This document shows positions 7,817 through 16,676 of a stretch of DNA of 47,095 bases, piece after piece. A model generated the notes under the pieces. That model searched no databases and had not been told where the DNA came from. It worked only from the letters and a program-made list of their open reading frames with translations. A program made the position numbers and the translations under genes. This stretch comes from an uncultured Oscillospiraceae bacterium (GTDB lineage Bacteria > Bacillota > Clostridia > Oscillospirales > Oscillospiraceae). Numbering within the stretch: the first letter of the stretch is position 1; each line of letters opens with the position of its first letter. Where the stretch lies: the NCBI GenBank assembly GCA_904395865.1, contig CAJFNY010000058.1:1-47095 (forward strand). The letters are read 5' to 3'.

Positions 7817-8806
7817 GTGCTGAGTGGACTGATTTCCTTCATCCCCCGGGCCGTGATGCAGGGCATCCCGCTGCTGTACGGCAGCACCGGTGAGATCCTC
7901 ACCGAGAAGTCCGGCAACCTGAACCTGGGCATCCCCGGCGTCATGTACGTGGGCGCCATCTGCGGCGTCATCGGCGCGTTCTTCTATGAGCAGGCCGTGC
8001 CGCCGGAGGCCATGAACGCCTTCCTGGCCATCGGCATCCCGCTGGTCTGCTCCCTGCTGGGCTCCCTGCTGATGGGCCTGCTTTACAGCTTCCTGACCAT
8101 CAGCCTCCGGGCCAACCAGAACGTCACCGGCCTGGCACTGACGACGTTCGGCGTGGGCATCGGCAACTTCTTTGGCGGCTCCCTCATCAAGCTGTCCGGC
8201 AGCGAGGTGCCGTCCATCGCCCTGTCCAGCACCAGCGCCTACTTCAGCACCTCGATCCCCGCGGCAGAGACGACGGGCTGGTTCGGCCAGGTGTTCCTGT
8301 CGTACGGCTTCCTGGCGTATCTGGCCATCCTCATCGCCCTCGTGGCCGCCTTCGTGCTCAAGCGCACCCGAACGGGGCTGCACCTGCGGGCCGTGGGTGA
8401 AAACCCCGCCACGGCCGACGCGGCCGGCATCAACGTCACCAGGTATAAGTACCTCGCCACGTGTGTCGGCAGCATGATCGCCGGCCTCGGCGGCCTGTAC
8501 TACGTCATGGACTACGCCAGCGGCGTCTGGTCCAACAACGCCTTCGGCGACCGCGGCTGGCTGGCCATCGCCCTGGTGATCTTCACCATCTGGCGGCCCA
8601 GCGTCAGCATCCTGGCCTCCATTCTCTTCGGCGGGTGCTACATCCTGTACCTGTATATCCCCGGCCCCATTGCGGTGAAGGAGCTGTACAAGATGATCCC
8701 GTACGTGGTGACGCTCGTCGTCCTGATCCTGGTCTCCATCCGCAAAAAGCGGGAGGATCAGCCGCCGGCTTCGCTGGGGCTGCCGTACTTCCGAGAAGAA
8801 CGATAG
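7817..8806 (+). CDS. ABC importer permease 2 (BMP-type, nucleoside/sugar class)
   Basis: The 329-aa membrane protein is the second half of the heterodimeric channel (YufQ-like). It shows the typical EILTEKSGNLNLGIPGVM segment early on and AVGENPATADAAGINVTRYKY in the ATPase-contacting loop. The start is GTG, 8 nt after AAGGAGG, and the gap to permease 1 is 3 bp. It is the last gene of the operon, which ends at a long perfect hairpin shared with the convergent GntR gene. Confidence 0.88.
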   Translation: MLSGLISFIPRAVMQGIPLLYGSTGEILTEKSGNLNLGIPGVMYVGAICGVIGAFFYEQAVPPEAMNAFLAIGIPLVCSLLGSLLMGLLYSFLTISLRANQNVTGLALTTFGVGIGNFFGGSLIKLSGSEVPSIALSSTSAYFSTSIPAAETTGWFGQVFLSYGFLAYLAILIALVAAFVLKRTRTGLHLRAVGENPATADAAGINVTRYKYLATCVGSMIAGLGGLYYVMDYASGVWSNNAFGDRGWLAIALVIFTIWRPSVSILASILFGGCYILYLYIPGPIAVKELYKMIPYVVTLVVLILVSIRKKREDQPPASLGLPYFREER

Positions 8807-8813
8807 CGAAACT

Positions 8814-8861
8814 GAAAGAGGAAGCGCTGCGAAAGTCATCTTTCGCAGCGCTTCCTCTTTC
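8814..8861. terminator. Bidirectional terminator, perfect 22-bp stem
   Basis: Two 22-nt arms (8814-8835 and 8840-8861) match perfectly around a TCAT loop. The arm ends GAAAGAGG/CCTCTTTC supply A- and U-rich flanks in both directions. It lies between the permease gene and the convergent GntR gene. Confidence 0.85.
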
Positions 8862-8866
8862 CCGTT

Positions 8867-9571
8867 TCACGACGGCTCGGAGACATCCTCCTGGCCCTTT
8901 TTCATGGCGCTGACGACCATCTCCTTGGCCACGTTGAAGTGCGCCTCCAGCTCGGCGACCATCCCCTCCGGATCCCGGGCGCGGGCCAGCTCCAACAGGC
9001 GGCGGTGGGAATCGGGGAAGTAGTGCATGTCCTCGTGGACGCCGATGGTGACGCTCGTCCACTGGGGCGCGCCCACCAGCTTCCACATGCGCTCAAGGAT
9101 CTCGTTCCGCGCCGAGGCCACGATGACGCTGTGGAACAGCACGTCGCACCGGGCCAGCTCCGCCCGGTCGCCGCCGTCGGCAGCGGCGTCCATCTGGTGC
9201 AGGGCAGTCTCCATGGCGGCGAGGCCCTCGTCGGTGATCTGCGCCAGCCCCTCGCGGGCGGCGAAGCACTCCAGGATGGAGCGAAGCGTGTAAATCTGAT
9301 GCAGCCTCTTCTCATCCACAGGCAGAACGAAACAGCCGCTGTACGGCTTGATCTCCACCAGGCCCATGACCTCCAGCTCCCGCAGCGCCTCCCGGACGGG
9401 CGACTGCGAAACCCCGAGCTCCCGGGCAACCTTCGTCTCAATCAGGCGCTCGCCGCTTTTCAGCTCACCGGAGATGATCTTGTCCTGAATATATTTGCAA
9501 ACCTGATTGCTGAATTTTTCCTTATGAATGGCCACTTCCAAGGTTTTCCCCCAACTCAAATCGTTCAGCAT
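8867..9571 (-). CDS. GntR-family transcriptional regulator with FCD ligand-binding domain
   Basis: The 234-aa protein has a winged helix-turn-helix (about residues 20-85, with LIETKVARELGVSQSPVREALREL) and an all-helical FCD domain (about 90-225). The FCD metal ligands appear present: DVLFH, a His in SHRRLLEL and a His in AHFNVAKE. FCD regulators usually repress catabolic operons until a sugar acid or organic acid binds. The gene is divergent from the transketolase operon, whose promoter carries a palindrome. The ATG at 9571 lies about 2 nt from the predicted mRNA start. An in-frame TTG at 9541 preceded by GGGGG is an alternative start. Confidence 0.88.
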   Translation of the reverse strand: MLNDLSWGKTLEVAIHKEKFSNQVCKYIQDKIISGELKSGERLIETKVARELGVSQSPVREALRELEVMGLVEIKPYSGCFVLPVDEKRLHQIYTLRSILECFAAREGLAQITDEGLAAMETALHQMDAAADGGDRAELARCDVLFHSVIVASARNEILERMWKLVGAPQWTSVTIGVHEDMHYFPDSHRRLLELARARDPEGMVAELEAHFNVAKEMVVSAMKKGQEDVSEPS

Positions 9572-9579
9572 CTTTGTTT

Positions 9580-9608
9580 ACTATACCATTTCTTCCGAAC
9601 AGCGTCAA
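9580..9608 (-). promoter_or_regulatory. Promoter of the GntR gene, near-leaderless
   Basis: On the minus strand TTGACG (9608-9603), a 17-bp spacer and TATAGT (9585-9580), with an extended -10 TGG. The predicted start near 9573 is about 2 nt before the ATG. No copy of the GATTATC palindrome lies in it, so autoregulation through that site is not evident. Confidence 0.7.
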
Positions 9609-9742
9609 GGGGACGCAGCCGGCCGAAGTGCCGGAGCCGTGTCGGGAGCCGCGGGAACTTGTCCAAAGAAAACTGGCATGATTGCGCAAATGGAGCATAG
9701 ATATTTCTACAGGGCACCCCGCTGTGAATGGCCGATTCTGGT

Positions 9743-9771
9743 TTGACAGTCAGCGGGGAATGGTGTAGAAT
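9743..9771 (+). promoter_or_regulatory. Promoter of unit A (transketolase operon)
   Basis: TTGACA (9743-9748), 17-bp spacer, TAGAAT (9766-9771). The predicted start near 9778 coincides with the beginning of the palindromic site that follows, so a bound repressor would block initiation or clearance. Confidence 0.8.
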
Positions 9772-9777
9772 TTGAGT

Positions 9778-9797
9778 ATAATCGATTATCGATAATC
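9778..9797. promoter_or_regulatory. Palindromic operator 1
   Basis: Two overlapping perfect palindromes, ATAATCGATTAT (9778-9789) and GATTATCGATAATC (9784-9797), lie at about +1 to +20 of the unit A promoter. A near-copy lies at the same place after the unit B promoter. The adjacent GntR protein is the likely binder; this is an inference from position and symmetry. Confidence 0.65.
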
Positions 9798-9842
9798 AAG
9801 GCAAGCGGCCGCCACTGGCGGCGGATCACAAGGGGGTATTTT

Positions 9843-10709
9843 ATGAACCAGGCACCCGATTTCCAGGCCATGCGCCGCCTCAGCGCCGACATCCGGAAGG
9901 AGACGACCCGGGCCATCGGCGCCGCAGGCTTCGGCCACATCGGCGGCTCGGCATCCATTGCGGACGTGCTGGCCGTCCTGTACGGCGGGGCCATGCGGAT
10001 TGACCCGGCCAATCCCGGATGGGAGGACCGGGACTGGCTGGTGCTCTCCAAGGGGCACTGCGGCCCGGCGCTGTACGCCGTCCTGGCCCTGCGGGGCTAC
10101 TTCCCCATGGAGTGGCTCAAGACCGTCAACCAGCCGGGCACGCGCCTGCCCAGCCACGCCGACTGCCGCAAGACTCCCGGTGTGGACATGACCACCGGCT
10201 CCCTGGGCCAGGGCATGTCCTCCGCCGTGGGCATCGCCCTGGGCAACCGCCTCCGCGGCCGGGACAGCTACACGTACTGCATTCTCGGCGACGGCGAGCT
10301 CAACGAGGGCGAGGTGTGGGAGGGCGCCGAGGCGGCCAACCACCTGGGGCTCGACCACTTCATCGCCTTCGTGGACTGGAACAAGAAGCAGCTGGACGGC
10401 CGGCTGGAGGACATCTGCCGCCCCATGGACATCGAAGAGAAGTTCCGCGCCTTCGGCTTTGACGCCCGGACGGTCTGCGGCTGGGATGTAGAGGCCATCT
10501 GGAACGCCATCCAGGCGGCGAAGGCCGTGCCCGGCCGGGCCCACGTGATCGTGCTGGACACCATCAAGGGCCTGGGCGTCCAGCTGGCGGAGGAGCAGGA
10601 GTTCAACCACTATCTGAACTTCGGCCCGCAGGAGGCGGAGGCCGCCTGCGAGGAGATCGACCGCCGCATGGCGGCGGGGACGTATCCGGGAGGTGATTTC
10701 AAATGGTAA
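9843..10709 (+). CDS. Transketolase, N-terminal (TPP-binding) subunit
   Basis: The 288-aa protein is the thiamine-diphosphate-binding half of a transketolase encoded as two genes. It has the SKGHCGPALYAVLALRG region (from about residue 69) and the TPP/Mg motif GDGELNEG...NKKQLDG (about 150-185). The partner subunit follows with a 7-bp overlap. Transketolases move two-carbon ketol units between sugar phosphates. Split forms occur both in pentose phosphate metabolism and in dedicated catabolic clusters such as apulose-4-phosphate or sulfofructose cleavage. Its place at the head of a regulated operon suggests a dedicated catabolic role. A GGGGG site lies 8 nt before the ATG. Confidence 0.9.
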   Translation: MNQAPDFQAMRRLSADIRKETTRAIGAAGFGHIGGSASIADVLAVLYGGAMRIDPANPGWEDRDWLVLSKGHCGPALYAVLALRGYFPMEWLKTVNQPGTRLPSHADCRKTPGVDMTTGSLGQGMSSAVGIALGNRLRGRDSYTYCILGDGELNEGEVWEGAEAANHLGLDHFIAFVDWNKKQLDGRLEDICRPMDIEEKFRAFGFDARTVCGWDVEAIWNAIQAAKAVPGRAHVIVLDTIKGLGVQLAEEQEFNHYLNFGPQEAEAACEEIDRRMAAGTYPGGDFKW

Positions 10710-11668
10710 CGCTGCGCGATTCCATCCAGGTTGCACCCGAGGAGATGCGTCACGCCTACTGCAACGCGCTGATTGAAGCCGCCCGGCGGGACGAGCGGAT
10801 CGTCGCCATCGACTGCGACCTGAGCAACTCCTGCGGCACGAAGGCCTTCCGAAAGGCGTTCCCCGGCCGCGCGTTCAATGTCGGCATCGCCGAGCAGAAC
10901 GGCTGCGCCATGGCCGGCGGCCTGTCGGCAGCGGGGATGATCCCCTTCTTCCACACGTTTGCCGTGTTCGCCACCCGGCGCGTCTACGACCAGATCTTCC
11001 TCAGCTGCGCCTACGCGGGCCAGAACGTCAAGATCATCGGCTGCGACGCCGGCGTCAGCGCCGCCTTCAACGGCGGCACGCACATGGCGTTCGAGGATGT
11101 GGGCCTGATGCGCGTCATGCCGCACGTGACGATCGTGGAGCCCTCGGACCCGGTCATGATGCGGTCCATCGTGCCGCAGGTGGCTGAGACGCCCGGCGTG
11201 TTCTACCTGCGGATGCCGCGTAAGACGGTCTATCAGCTGTATGAGGAGGGCTCGTCGTTCACCATCGGCCAGGCGGCCGTCATCCGCCCCGGCAGCGACG
11301 TGACGCTGATCGCCGTGGGCATGGAGGTCGTCCAGGCGCTGCGGGCCGCGGAGCAGCTGGCGGCGGAGGGGATCTCTGCCCGGGTGGTGGACATGTTCAC
11401 GATCAAGCCCCTGGACACCGACTGCGTCTGCCGCTGCGCGGCGGAGACGGGTGCCATCGTCACCTGCGAGAACGAGAGCATTCTCGGCGGGCTGGGCAGC
11501 GCCGTGGCGGAGACGCTGGCGGAGCACTGCCCCACGCCCATGGAGTGGGTGGGCGTCCGCGACGAGTTCGGCGAAGTGGGGCCCCAGAGCTACCTGGAGG
11601 AGCGCTTCGGGCTGACGGCGCCGCACATCGCGGAGGCTGCACGCCGCGTGCTCCGGAGAAAAGGCTGA
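10703..11668 (+). CDS. Transketolase, C-terminal subunit
   Basis: The 321-aa protein carries the pyrimidine-binding and C-terminal domains of a split transketolase. The conserved NVGIAEQNGCAMAGGLSAAG segment (about residues 60-80) includes the glutamate that activates TPP. A central Rossmann-like domain and the C-terminal domain with GLGSAVAETLAEH follow. Its ATG overlaps the stop region of the N-terminal subunit gene (ATGGTAA), as expected for 1:1 expression, and GGAGG precedes it. The ORF-track call is used as it stands. Confidence 0.9.
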   Translation: MVTLRDSIQVAPEEMRHAYCNALIEAARRDERIVAIDCDLSNSCGTKAFRKAFPGRAFNVGIAEQNGCAMAGGLSAAGMIPFFHTFAVFATRRVYDQIFLSCAYAGQNVKIIGCDAGVSAAFNGGTHMAFEDVGLMRVMPHVTIVEPSDPVMMRSIVPQVAETPGVFYLRMPRKTVYQLYEEGSSFTIGQAAVIRPGSDVTLIAVGMEVVQALRAAEQLAAEGISARVVDMFTIKPLDTDCVCRCAAETGAIVTCENESILGGLGSAVAETLAEHCPTPMEWVGVRDEFGEVGPQSYLEERFGLTAPHIAEAARRVLRRKG

Positions 11669-11700
11669 CACACATTTTGAAATGGAGGAGAACGTACGAT

Positions 11701-13221
11701 ATGGGTGAAGTAATTCGGAAGCAATACTGCGTCAACGGCCAGTGGAAGGACTCCAAGACGGACCGGTGGATGGAGGTCACGGATTCTTCCACCGGCGAGG
11801 TCATCGCCGAGGTCCCGTGCTGCACGGCGGACGAGGTGGAGGAGGCCATCGCCGCGGCCCACGCCGCGTTCCCGGAGTGGTCGATGATGTCCCTGAGCAA
11901 GCGGACGCAGATGCTGTTCAAGTGGCGCAACGTCCTGATGGACCACCTGGAGGAGCTGACGTACCTGTGCGCCAAGGAGCTGGGCAAGAACCTCAGCGAG
12001 GCCCGCGGCGACGTGCTCAAGGCCATCGAGCCGACGGAGCTGGCCTGCTCCGCGCCGTACATCACCCAGGGCAGCGCCTCGCTGCAGGTCACGACCGGTT
12101 TCGACACGGCCACGTACCGCATGCCGCTGGGCGTCGTGGCGGGCATCGTCCCCTTCAACTTCCCGGCCATGATCCCCTGGGGCTGGATGGTCCCGCTGGC
12201 CATCGCCACCGGCAACACCGTCGTCCTGAAGGCGGCCTCCTTCACGCCGCTGACCTCCATGCGGATCCTGGAGCTCTTCTATGAGGAGGGCGGTTTCCCC
12301 CGCGGCGTCGTGAACCTCGTCACCTGCAGCCGCAAGGAGTCGGAGCTGTTCCTGACGGACCCGCGGGTCAAGGCCGTCACCTTCGTGGGCTCCACGGAGG
12401 TCGGCAAGCACATCTACTCCGTGGCGGCCGCTCACGGCAAGCGCGTCCAGGCCCAGTGCGAGGCCAAGAACCACGCCCTGGTGCTGGAGGACTGCGACCT
12501 GGAGAGCACCGTCAACGCCGTCATCAACTCCACGTACGGCTGCGCGGGCATGCGCTGCATGGCCCTGCCGGTCATCTGCGTGCAGGAGAGCATTGCCGAC
12601 CGGTTCGTGGCGATGCTGAAGGAGAAGGCCATGGCCATGAAGGTCGGCTGCGCCTACGACCCCGAGACGAAGCTGGGCCCCGTGGTCAATGCCAAGCATC
12701 GGCAGTTCATCTGCGACTGGATCCAGAAGGGCGTCGACGAGGGCGCCGAGCTGGTGCTGGACGGGCGGAACATCGTCGTTCCGGGGTATGAGAACGGCTT
12801 CTTCGTCGGGCCTACGATCCTCGACCACGTGAAGCCGGGTATGACCGTGGGAGACCGGGAGATCTTCGGGCCTGTGACCGTCATCAAGCGCGTCAAGAAC
12901 TTCGAGGAGGGCCTGGCCATCATGAACGCCAACCCCTTCGCCAACGGCTCGGTGATCTTCACCCAGAACGGCTACTACGCCCGCCAGTTCGAGCTGCTGA
13001 CCGACGGCGGCATGGTGGGCATCAACGTGGGCATTCCGGTGCCCTCGGCCTACTTCCCGTTCTCGGGCAACAAGGATTCCTTCTTCGGCGACCAGCACGT
13101 GCTGGGCCTGGACGGCGTGCGGTTCTATACCCGCGCCAAGACGGTTACGAAACACTGGTACGACGAGCACTCCCGCAAGCGGGTCATGGACACCTGGGAG
13201 GGCACCGTCGAGCGGATCTGA
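11701..13221 (+). CDS. CoA-acylating aldehyde dehydrogenase, methylmalonate-semialdehyde dehydrogenase type
   Basis: The 506-aa protein belongs to the aldehyde dehydrogenase superfamily. It shows PFNFP with Asn153, the NAD-binding stretch FVGSTEVGKHIY, and the catalytic Cys286 in GCAGMRCMA. The segment AQCEAKNHALV replaces the general-base glutamate region of ordinary aldehyde dehydrogenases, as in MmsA/IolA enzymes that convert (methyl)malonate semialdehyde to acyl-CoA. No valine or inositol degradation genes accompany it, so the semialdehyde substrate is open. The ORF track starts at 11545 inside the transketolase gene. The ATG at 11701, after GGAGGAG, gives the normal family length. Confidence 0.85.
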   Translation: MGEVIRKQYCVNGQWKDSKTDRWMEVTDSSTGEVIAEVPCCTADEVEEAIAAAHAAFPEWSMMSLSKRTQMLFKWRNVLMDHLEELTYLCAKELGKNLSEARGDVLKAIEPTELACSAPYITQGSASLQVTTGFDTATYRMPLGVVAGIVPFNFPAMIPWGWMVPLAIATGNTVVLKAASFTPLTSMRILELFYEEGGFPRGVVNLVTCSRKESELFLTDPRVKAVTFVGSTEVGKHIYSVAAAHGKRVQAQCEAKNHALVLEDCDLESTVNAVINSTYGCAGMRCMALPVICVQESIADRFVAMLKEKAMAMKVGCAYDPETKLGPVVNAKHRQFICDWIQKGVDEGAELVLDGRNIVVPGYENGFFVGPTILDHVKPGMTVGDREIFGPVTVIKRVKNFEEGLAIMNANPFANGSVIFTQNGYYARQFELLTDGGMVGINVGIPVPSAYFPFSGNKDSFFGDQHVLGLDGVRFYTRAKTVTKHWYDEHSRKRVMDTWEGTVERI

Positions 13222-13267
13222 CACGGCCCATGCGGCCCGTCAGCCGTCCCCACAATGCGTCAAGCGC

Positions 13268-13295
13268 GGAGGGCCGGCCAGCCGGCCGGCCCTCC
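13268..13295 (+). other. Intercistronic GC stem-loop
   Basis: A 12-bp perfect stem GGAGGGCCGGCC/GGCCGGCCCTCC with a 4-nt loop and no U-run lies between the aldehyde dehydrogenase and transaldolase genes. It is more likely an mRNA-stability or processing element than a terminator. Confidence 0.6.
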
Positions 13296-13324
13296 CATGT
13301 TCACCGAAATCGGAGGGAAGCTCG

Positions 13325-14350
13325 ATGATTACGAATCCATACCTTTCCTGGCTCAGCCAGACGGCGTCCTGGTGGTGGAACGACAGCGCCGTGCTGTCGT
13401 CCATGGACGCGGCCATTGCCAACGGCGCCACCGGCGTCACGACGAATCCGCTGCTGGTCAAGCGGGCGCTGTACGGCGACCCGGACTACTGGCGCCCCAG
13501 AATCCAGAGCGCCCGGCCGCTCTGCGGCGACGCCAGGGCCGAGGAGATCATCCGGTGCGTCACGGTGGAGATCGCCGAAAAGTTCCAGCCCATCTTTGCG
13601 CAGACCGGCGGCCGCCAGGGCTACGTCTGCGCCCAGGTGAACCCCAAGAAGCAGGGCGACGACGAGGCCATGGTGGAGATGGGCCGCCGGCTGGCCGCCT
13701 GGGCGCCCAACATCGCCGTGAAGCTGCCGGCCACGGCCGCCGGCCTCCGGGCCATGGAGGCGCTGGCCGCCGAGGGCATCACCACGGTGGGCACGGTGAG
13801 CTTCACGGTGGGGCAGGTGGTGGCCGTCGCGGCGGCGCAGCAGCGGGGGCTGGAGCGCTGCCGGGCGGCCGGCGGCCGGCCCGGCCGGGCGTTTGCCGTG
13901 CTGATGGTCGGCCGGCTGGACGACTACCTGCGGGACGTCATCCACGACGCCGCCGCGCCGGTGCCGGAGCGCGCGATCATCCAGGCCGGCACCGCCGCCA
14001 TCAAGAAGGCGTACGCCATCTGCCGCGACCGGGGCTACGACGCGGAGCTGATGCCCGCCGGCATGCGCGGCGGCTACCACGCCGTGGCCCTGGCCGGCGC
14101 GAAGATGAGCATGTCGCTGTCCGACGGCATCCAGGCGGCCCTGGCCAAGGAGACGGCCTTCGTGCCCCACATCGACGACCCGGTGGACGCAGAGGACCTG
14201 CGCCTGCTCCAAACCGTCCCGGAATTCGTCCGCGCCTACGACGAGGAGGCCCTGCCGCCGGCGTCGTTCATCACGTACGGCGCAACCCAGCGGACGCTGT
14301 CCCAGTTCGTGGAGGCGGGCTGGGGCCCCATCGCCGACTTCCCTCTGTGA
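13325..14350 (+). CDS. Transaldolase-family protein
   Basis: The 341-aa TIM-barrel protein resembles class I transaldolases, which transfer three-carbon dihydroxyacetone units through a Schiff base on lysine. Conserved features are GVTTNPLLVKRAL (from residue 37), the probable Schiff-base Lys133 in NIAVKLPATAAGL, and GTVSFTVGQ. GVTTNP and VKLPAT follow the usual patterns TSNPTL and IKIPAT. It sits in an operon with a split transketolase, so the pair probably processes the carbon skeleton of the imported compound. Some operon-linked homologues act on modified ketoses such as sulfofructose. A CGGAGGG site precedes the ATG. Confidence 0.82.
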   Translation: MITNPYLSWLSQTASWWWNDSAVLSSMDAAIANGATGVTTNPLLVKRALYGDPDYWRPRIQSARPLCGDARAEEIIRCVTVEIAEKFQPIFAQTGGRQGYVCAQVNPKKQGDDEAMVEMGRRLAAWAPNIAVKLPATAAGLRAMEALAAEGITTVGTVSFTVGQVVAVAAAQQRGLERCRAAGGRPGRAFAVLMVGRLDDYLRDVIHDAAAPVPERAIIQAGTAAIKKAYAICRDRGYDAELMPAGMRGGYHAVALAGAKMSMSLSDGIQAALAKETAFVPHIDDPVDAEDLRLLQTVPEFVRAYDEEALPPASFITYGATQRTLSQFVEAGWGPIADFPL

Positions 14351-14378
14351 GGCCCGGTAGCAAAGGAGAGATACTGTC

Positions 14379-16676
14379 ATGACGCCCCATTATCCCATTG
14401 GCGCCGATATTCCCCGCAAGGACGGCAAGGCCAAGGTTACGGGCCGGGCCAAGTACGGCGCCGACTGGAACCTCAGCGGCCAGCTGTACGCCGCCGTCTA
14501 CCACAGCCCCATCCCCCACGGGCGCATCCTGCGTCTGGACGTCACCAGGGCCCGCGCCCTGCCGGGCGTGCGCTGCGTGCTGACGGGCGCGGAGTGCGGC
14601 CAGCGCCACGGCCAGTTCATCGCCGACCAGCCGATTCTGGCGGTCGACAAGGTCCGGTACGTGGGGGAGCCCGTGGCCGCCGTGGCCGCGGACACCCTGC
14701 GGATCGCCAAGGAGGCCGTAGCGCTGATCGAGGCCGAGTACGAGCCGCTGCCGGTGGTGGACTCCATCGAGGACGCGCTGGCCGCGGAGAGCCTCGTCCA
14801 TGAGGACTGGTCTCAGTACACCATCTACGGCCTGACGCACCCCGTCCCCGGCAGCAACATCATCGACCGGTATCAGCTGATCCGCGGCGACGTGGAGCAG
14901 GGCTTCGCCCAGGCGGACGTGATCGTGGAGAGCGACTTCTACTGCAGCATGCTGCAGCACGTCGTCATGGAGACCCACGCGGCCCTGGCCGACGCCACCG
15001 ACGACGAGCTGGTCATCTACTCGCCGGCCCAGTCGCCCTTTACGGTCCGGGCGGCCATCGCCCAGTGCCTGGGCTACCGCTACGACCAGGTGCGCATCGT
15101 CTGCACCGAGATCGGCGGCGGCTTCGGGTGCAAGGCGGAGCCGAAGCTGGAGCCCATCGTGGCGGTGCTGTCCCGGGCGGCCCGCCGGCCGGTGAAGCTC
15201 GTGTACGACCGCCACGAGGAGTTCGAGGCCACCGTGACCCGGGCGCCCTGCAAGTTCCACCTGAAGACCGGCGCCACCCGCGACGGCAAGCTCACCGCCC
15301 AGCAGATCACCGTCTGGTGGGACACCGGCGCCTACGGCACGTACGGCCCCCGCGTCAACTACAACGCCGGCTACGCCTCCAACGGCCCCTACGCCATCCT
15401 CAACTGCCACACCGACGGCTACTGCCTGGTGACGAACCACTCACTGGGCTCGGCCTACCGCGGCTTCGGCGTCTCGGAGGTGGCCCAGGCCCATGAGACC
15501 CAGATGGACGAACTGGCCGACCGGCTCGGCATGGACCCGCTGGAGTTCCGCCTGAAGAACGTCCTGCGGGACGGCAGCGTCAGCGTCACCGGCGAGGTCA
15601 TGGAGAGCGTCGGCGTGGCCCAGTGCCTGGAGGCGGCCGCCGCCAACCTGGACTGGGACCGGAAGCCCCGCCGCTGGATCACGCCCGACGGCATGCTCCA
15701 CGGCAAGGGCATCGCCTGCTTCATCAAGCTCACCGGAACGCCGTCCACCACCTCCTGCCTCCTGCGGATGAATGAGGACGGCTCGCTGATCATCGAGTCG
15801 GCCAGCCGGGAGATGGGCCAGGGCGTCCTGACGGTGCTGCCGCAGTTCGCCGCGTCGGTGCTGGGCCTGGATCTGGACCGGATCGTCGTGGCGCCGGTGG
15901 ACACCGCCATGGTGCCCTACGACAAGACGACCACCTCCAGCCGCTCCACCTTCCACAGCGGCAACGCCGTGCTGGAGGCCGCCGGGGAGATCCTGCGGCA
16001 GCTGAAGGCCCTGGTGGGCCGGAAGTGGGGCGTTCCGCCGGAGGACGTGCAGTTCCAGGAGGGGCTCTTCTCGGACGCCGCCGGCCACCGCCTGCACATC
16101 AACGACGTGGGCAGCAGCGGCCTGCTCAAGGAGGAGCCGCCGGTGATGGCCGTGGGCCGCTTCGGCTCCAAGGACGTGTTCGACCCGCCGGACGCACACA
16201 CGCACGCCTCCAGCCGGCCGACGATCATGTGGATGATGGGCGCCCAGGCGGCCGAGGTGGAGGTCGACCCCCGGACGGGCCACGTCCGTGTCGTCCGGGT
16301 CGGCGCGGCCCACGACGTGGGCAGGGCCGTCAACCCGCTGGGCTGCCTGCAGCAGATCGAGGGCGGCATCGTCATGGGGATGGGCCACGCCCTGCTGGAG
16401 GAGATGATCTACCGGGACGGCGTGCTCCGGAACGGCAATATGGTGGACTACAAGGTTCCCACCTCCATGGACGCCGGCATTGACTGCAGGATCACCCTGG
16501 TGGAGGTGCCCCATCCGGAGGGCCCCTACGGTGTCAAGGGCATCGGCGAGCCCGCCGTGGCCCCCACCTCTCCGGCCATCAGCAACGCCGTCAGCGCCGC
16601 CTGCGGCCATCGCTTCCGCAGGATTCCCATCAAGCCGGAGGATATCCTGTCTGCAAAGGAGGACGCGGCATGCTGA
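14379..16676 (+). CDS. Xanthine dehydrogenase-family molybdenum hydroxylase, large subunit
   Basis: The 765-aa protein is the molybdopterin-binding catalytic subunit of a three-subunit molybdenum hydroxylase. It begins with the small domain typical of Aldehyde oxidase/XDH proteins (GRAKYGADWNLSGQLYAAVYHSPIPHGRI). The cofactor-binding region follows (EIGGGFGCKAEPKLEP), then AYRGFGVSEVAQAHETQMDELA, and near the C-terminus KGIGEPA with the catalytic glutamate. The CO-dehydrogenase active-site loop (AYRCSFR) is absent, so it is a hydroxylase or aldehyde oxidoreductase rather than CoxL. Possible substrates are aldehydes, N-heterocycles or aromatic CoA esters. The FAD and FeS subunits follow with short overlaps. 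Confidence 0.88.
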   Translation: MTPHYPIGADIPRKDGKAKVTGRAKYGADWNLSGQLYAAVYHSPIPHGRILRLDVTRARALPGVRCVLTGAECGQRHGQFIADQPILAVDKVRYVGEPVAAVAADTLRIAKEAVALIEAEYEPLPVVDSIEDALAAESLVHEDWSQYTIYGLTHPVPGSNIIDRYQLIRGDVEQGFAQADVIVESDFYCSMLQHVVMETHAALADATDDELVIYSPAQSPFTVRAAIAQCLGYRYDQVRIVCTEIGGGFGCKAEPKLEPIVAVLSRAARRPVKLVYDRHEEFEATVTRAPCKFHLKTGATRDGKLTAQQITVWWDTGAYGTYGPRVNYNAGYASNGPYAILNCHTDGYCLVTNHSLGSAYRGFGVSEVAQAHETQMDELADRLGMDPLEFRLKNVLRDGSVSVTGEVMESVGVAQCLEAAAANLDWDRKPRRWITPDGMLHGKGIACFIKLTGTPSTTSCLLRMNEDGSLIIESASREMGQGVLTVLPQFAASVLGLDLDRIVVAPVDTAMVPYDKTTTSSRSTFHSGNAVLEAAGEILRQLKALVGRKWGVPPEDVQFQEGLFSDAAGHRLHINDVGSSGLLKEEPPVMAVGRFGSKDVFDPPDAHTHASSRPTIMWMMGAQAAEVEVDPRTGHVRVVRVGAAHDVGRAVNPLGCLQQIEGGIVMGMGHALLEEMIYRDGVLRNGNMVDYKVPTSMDAGIDCRITLVEVPHPEGPYGVKGIGEPAVAPTSPAISNAVSAACGHRFRRIPIKPEDILSAKEDAAC

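Noticed and set aside
9670-9700. Sigma-54-like sequence TGGCATGATTGCGCA upstream of the transketolase operon
   Set aside because: The GG-to-GC spacing is off by one from the -24/-12 consensus, no activator gene is nearby, and a near-consensus sigma-A promoter lies closer to the gene.
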